Assembly: GCA_009840225.1 (NCBI GenBank)
Contig: VXOE01000384.1
Coordinates: 1-34,936 of the forward strand
Origin: Caldilineaceae bacterium SB0662_bin_25
GTDB taxonomy: Bacteria > Chloroflexota > Anaerolineae > Caldilineales > Caldilineaceae
DNA: 34,936 nucleotides
Reading direction: 5' to 3'
The notes beneath the pieces are model-generated. The model was not told the origin of the DNA, ran no database searches, and worked only from the letters and a program-made list of their open reading frames with translations. Below are positions 32,263-34,936 of the stretch, piece by piece. Numbering within the stretch: the stretch's first letter is position 1; every line of letters begins with the position of its first letter. Position numbers and translations under genes: made by a program.

Positions 32263-34259
32263 TTCTGCCTCTCCCTAACCATTTCATGTCCCTCATAAAG
32301 ATCGCGCACCACTGTACCCTGGGCTTGCGCAGGAGGATCGACGCCCAGAATGTGGCAAAACGTCGGGACGACATCGACGGCATGAATGTAGCCCAGCCGG
32401 TCAACTGGGCGTTCATATCCCTTCTTCAGCCCCGGTCCGTCGAGGAAAAACGATCCGAAAGTTGACGAAAAGCCGTTTGTAGTTGGAATGAAGCCGCCAT
32501 GATGGGCGCCGTAAACAAGTGGGGCGCCGACATTTCCCCCACCGTCAATCCCGAGCCATTGCGTGTAGTAACCGCTTACATAGTCGTGGTCCCAGGCGAA
32601 GATGACGTCACCGCACTCGTCTCCCCACTGCCCCAGCAGATAGGCGTCGCGTTTGGGCAGGGCGATGGCGACAACGGTGTTGCCAGTTTCTTCGTCAACC
32701 CACGTGCGCAGGGCAGTGAGCAGCTCGCGTTCGATCTGATCGAATTCCGGTCCGGGATCGGCGTTGATCGTAATGTCGAAGCCGCGCCTGGCGAGATAGG
32801 CTTTCGTCAGGTTCCAGTCGATCTCGTCAGAAGAGGGATCTAGGTCTTGGGCAATGGCCTCGTCCCCACCTTGCTTCAGAACGAGGAAGCCCTCGTCATA
32901 CAGGAATTGCCGAAGGTTGGCGATACGGACGTCAGGGAAGGCGCCGTGGTCGGAGATAATACCAACGTAAACTTCATCCCCGTCTTGGTTGGCCTTGTCG
33001 GCCGCCTCGTACATCAGGCCCAAGACGCGGTCGCCGACCTGGTACGTGCGGCGGAAGTAGTCCATATACTTCTCTTTGGTTTCCGGATTGAATCCGGGAC
33101 ACTCCGGGTCCACGTCAGCTAAGTGGATGTGGTTGAGATAGTCATAGAGGTGCCAGTGGCAGGTGAAGTAGGAGCAACCTCTCTCGTGGAGCATGTAATT
33201 TGCCACGTTGGCAAACCAGAGGCCTTGGTATTCGCACTCTTCAAGCGCTGTATCGAAGTCGGTCATGCCTGAGGTATAAGGTGTCATCGAGGCATGTTCC
33301 TGATACGGGCCGAAGCGGCGAATGAGTTCGGCTTCCAACTCAGAATCGCCATACGTGAAGCCGTTGGTATATGTAACTTGAGTTCGATAAAGTTTCAACG
33401 AACTGCCATCGCGGGCCAGTTCTAGCAACTTGAAACGGACCGCGGCCTCCTGAGCGCGACCTTCGATTTGAAAGTCCTGGATGGCCCAGTCACTCCAATC
33501 ACCAAGGTTGGCCGCGGTCACCACGTCGCCAGCATCTCGACTACGACAAATCAAGACTCGGTCGTAACCCTTACCGCTGCTGTCGACGGCAAGCAAATGA
33601 AAGTGGTTGGCGTCTCCACCCAGACGCGCGTTGACGGAAATCGCTGTCGCCAGGGGAGTCGAGGCACTTTCCGGTAGATTGGTCCAGCCTTCGGCAGCGG
33701 CGAGCGACTCGATGGGTTCAACGCTGCGAGGGCCCTGGATGGCTGAACCGTCGTGTGCCATGGCAACATCGCTGGCCTTAGCAGGATCCGTAGTGTAGGC
33801 CTGGGCCGCAGCCACTTCGAATTCCGTGCTATTGTGCCCTGGAGCGCCGAAACCGTCGACAACGTAGCCGATTTCCACGCCTGAAGGATGGGCCCCCGGG
33901 TAGTGTACGGCTACGCTTTTGAGGCCGGCGCGCTCCAAAGAGTTCCAGATTCTTTCGGCGTTGTTGGCCCGGCCGTCAAAGCTGCTAACTGAAACATCCT
34001 TCTCGCCAGCGGCGGACTTTCGCTCAATTACAGTTTGCCACGTTGGGACGCTGTGTGTGCCGGTGTGGGCGCCGGTGGAGAGTGTTGCCCAATTGGTGGG
34101 GGTCCAGACAGGAAAGGAGGGATAGGTCTCGTTGACAGTTCCTTCGCTGAGCAAGCGACTGAAATTCGGCAGGCAGCCCTCCGAAGCAAAATACTTCATC
34201 ATCGGAGTGACGAAACCGTCCATTCCATAGGCATAGATCTTCTTTGTCATCGGCGGCAC
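32259..34259 (-). CDS. Alkaline-phosphatase-superfamily phosphodiesterase / nucleotide pyrophosphatase-like hydrolase
   Basis: A 666-aa protein of the type I phosphodiesterase / nucleotide pyrophosphatase branch. The two-metal set looks complete: Asp14 (YGMDGF), nucleophile Thr53 in FPVWTPTNWATLSTG, Asp372 and His376 (LYDYLNHIH), Asp436-His437 (ISDHGA), and a His in YGAHHGGF near 585. Residues about 200-325 are an extra, probably beta-rich segment within the fold. No signal peptide or membrane anchor is seen, so it should act in the cytoplasm on imported material. The start is GTG 34259 (GGGAG four bases before) or ATG 34250. The stop overlaps the MalF-type permease start (ATGA). Likely substrates are phosphodiesters or nucleotide-like compounds. 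Confidence 0.87.
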   Translation of the reverse strand: MPPMTKKIYAYGMDGFVTPMMKYFASEGCLPNFSRLLSEGTVNETYPSFPVWTPTNWATLSTGAHTGTHSVPTWQTVIERKSAAGEKDVSVSSFDGRANNAERIWNSLERAGLKSVAVHYPGAHPSGVEIGYVVDGFGAPGHNSTEFEVAAAQAYTTDPAKASDVAMAHDGSAIQGPRSVEPIESLAAAEGWTNLPESASTPLATAISVNARLGGDANHFHLLAVDSSGKGYDRVLICRSRDAGDVVTAANLGDWSDWAIQDFQIEGRAQEAAVRFKLLELARDGSSLKLYRTQVTYTNGFTYGDSELEAELIRRFGPYQEHASMTPYTSGMTDFDTALEECEYQGLWFANVANYMLHERGCSYFTCHWHLYDYLNHIHLADVDPECPGFNPETKEKYMDYFRRTYQVGDRVLGLMYEAADKANQDGDEVYVGIISDHGAFPDVRIANLRQFLYDEGFLVLKQGGDEAIAQDLDPSSDEIDWNLTKAYLARRGFDITINADPGPEFDQIERELLTALRTWVDEETGNTVVAIALPKRDAYLLGQWGDECGDVIFAWDHDYVSGYYTQWLGIDGGGNVGAPLVYGAHHGGFIPTTNGFSSTFGSFFLDGPGLKKGYERPVDRLGYIHAVDVVPTFCHILGVDPPAQAQGTVVRDLYEGHEMVRERQK

Positions 34260-34936
34260 TTTGCTCCCAATTCAGTACGCTGGAATTCAGGTGGACGCCT
34301 CCGCTCGGCAACGATGGGGTTCTGTAGGTTCAAGACTGGCGCGAAGACGCTGCGTACTAGTGCAATTTGGTGTGCAAACATTCAGGCGAGGCAATTGCCT
34401 GAAGAGGCATGCTTCGGCAGAAGTGATACTGCCGAGGGGCCTGCGATTCTACGTCTGATATCAGGGATCGAGTGGGTCCGAGTCCTCTGATTCTGCTCGC
34501 AGGTTCTGTTTGCTGGTTGAATACCTCCGGATTACAGTGCGACAGATGGATTCAGATATGTCTGGCCATTGATGCAGCACCATCTGCTAATGCTGAAGTA
34601 TCTTCCATGGGCATTCACTGACATACTCGTGGGCCCGCCCTCAAATCTGGTTACCTAATGTCGTCGGTTCTGACGCTTAACCAGTGGTGTACTTTGAGCA
34701 CAATCGTGCGAGCGCCGGGATTATATCAGCATCTGTCGGGATCTGCAAACCACCTCCTGTCGGGTGCATCCCTTAATGGGGGCGAACTTCCCCATGCCTC
34801 AGGTCGCTGCGGAGCACTAACCATCTCGCGATCAACTCTGAGTCAGAGGAAACAGCAGTTCTCTCTCCTCACTTCTCTTCACTCTCTCCTCGCTCTTTTG
34901 GGCGGTCGGGCCTAGTCGGCCCTCCCTTGTGCGGGG
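34260..34936. other. Right-edge non-coding region with leader of the minus operon
   Basis: About 680 bases upstream of the phosphodiesterase gene hold no recognisable gene on either strand. The frames at 34035-34490 and 34658-34915 have no recognisable domain. The region contains a candidate minus-strand promoter (separate entry), a C/T-rich tract at about 34857-34897 (repeated CTCTC/CTTCT), and a small GGGCC-TAGTC-GGCCC inverted repeat at 34908-34922 close to the end. Confidence 0.5.
34720..34748 (-). promoter_or_regulatory. Candidate extended -10 promoter for the phosphodiesterase/ABC cluster
   Basis: Read on the minus strand: TTGCAG, 17 bases, TATAAT, with TG one base before the -10 (TGATATAAT, an extended -10). 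The transcript would begin near 34713, leaving a leader of about 450 bases before the GTG at 34259. Consensus match only; a closer promoter may exist. Confidence 0.42.

Noticed and set aside
34658-34915. 85-aa plus-strand ORF at the right edge
   Set aside because: It runs through a C/T-rich tract, has no ribosome site and no recognisable similarity.

Overview
The window is most consistent with a member of the Chloroflexota (Caldilinea/Anaerolineae-like or SAR202-like). That placement is an inference, not a computed one. It rests on Tat-type sugar-binding lipoproteins with SRRSFLQ/SRRQFL leaders, MalFG-type permeases without their own ATPase, enolase-superfamily and DapA-family catabolic genes, and an rpmH-rnpA-yidD-yidC-jag-parA-parB block. 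The DNA is fairly GC-rich, and GTG/TTG starts are common. No rRNA, tRNA, CRISPR array, IS element or phage gene was recognised. The odd length suggests a complete contig or a contig end.

Layout. (1) 400-3657: a sugar-acid-type catabolic group, with a DapA-family lyase and an enolase-superfamily dehydratase (+) converging on a zinc-less MDR dehydrogenase (-). (2) 3823-7079 (+): ornithine-cyclodeaminase-family protein, a tandem GNAT protein and AnmK. (3) 7113-11418 (-): PriA and a low-complexity/coiled-coil membrane protein. (4) 11419-12284: a long non-coding stretch ending in a strong promoter. (5) 12361-18267 (+): rpmH, rnpA, yidD, yidC, jag, a PfkB kinase, parA and parB, the usual origin-proximal group but without dnaA. 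(6) 18380-21789: a polyprenyl-synthetase-like protein that has lost both Asp-rich motifs, an ATP-grasp ligase, a YggX homologue (-) and a formyltransferase-family protein. (7) 21896-23784 (+): a UxuA-type mannonate dehydratase and a DUF1932-type dehydrogenase, ended by a clear intrinsic terminator. (8) 24186-34259 (-): an alkaline-phosphatase-superfamily phosphodiesterase, then two ABC importer sets with three Tat-lipoprotein binding proteins, all in one direction.

How the parts may work together. The minus-strand cluster reads phosphodiesterase > MalF > MalG > SBP1 > SBP2 > SBP3 > MalF > MalG. The first three genes overlap (ATGA, TGATG), so the hydrolase is translationally tied to the importer. 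SBP1 and SBP2 are a recent tandem duplication. A hairpin follows each SBP gene, which suggests RNA-level tuning of binding-protein dose. The UxuA and DUF1932 genes next door, and the DapA/enolase pair at the left end, fit uptake and breakdown of uronates or aldonates, but no substrate can be fixed from sequence alone.

The observations most worth following are the pseudo-polyprenyl synthetase beside parAB, the phosphodiesterase-importer coupling, the hairpin after each SBP gene, and the missing dnaA with a large non-coding region before rpmH. I did not find a convincing new defence or mobile system.
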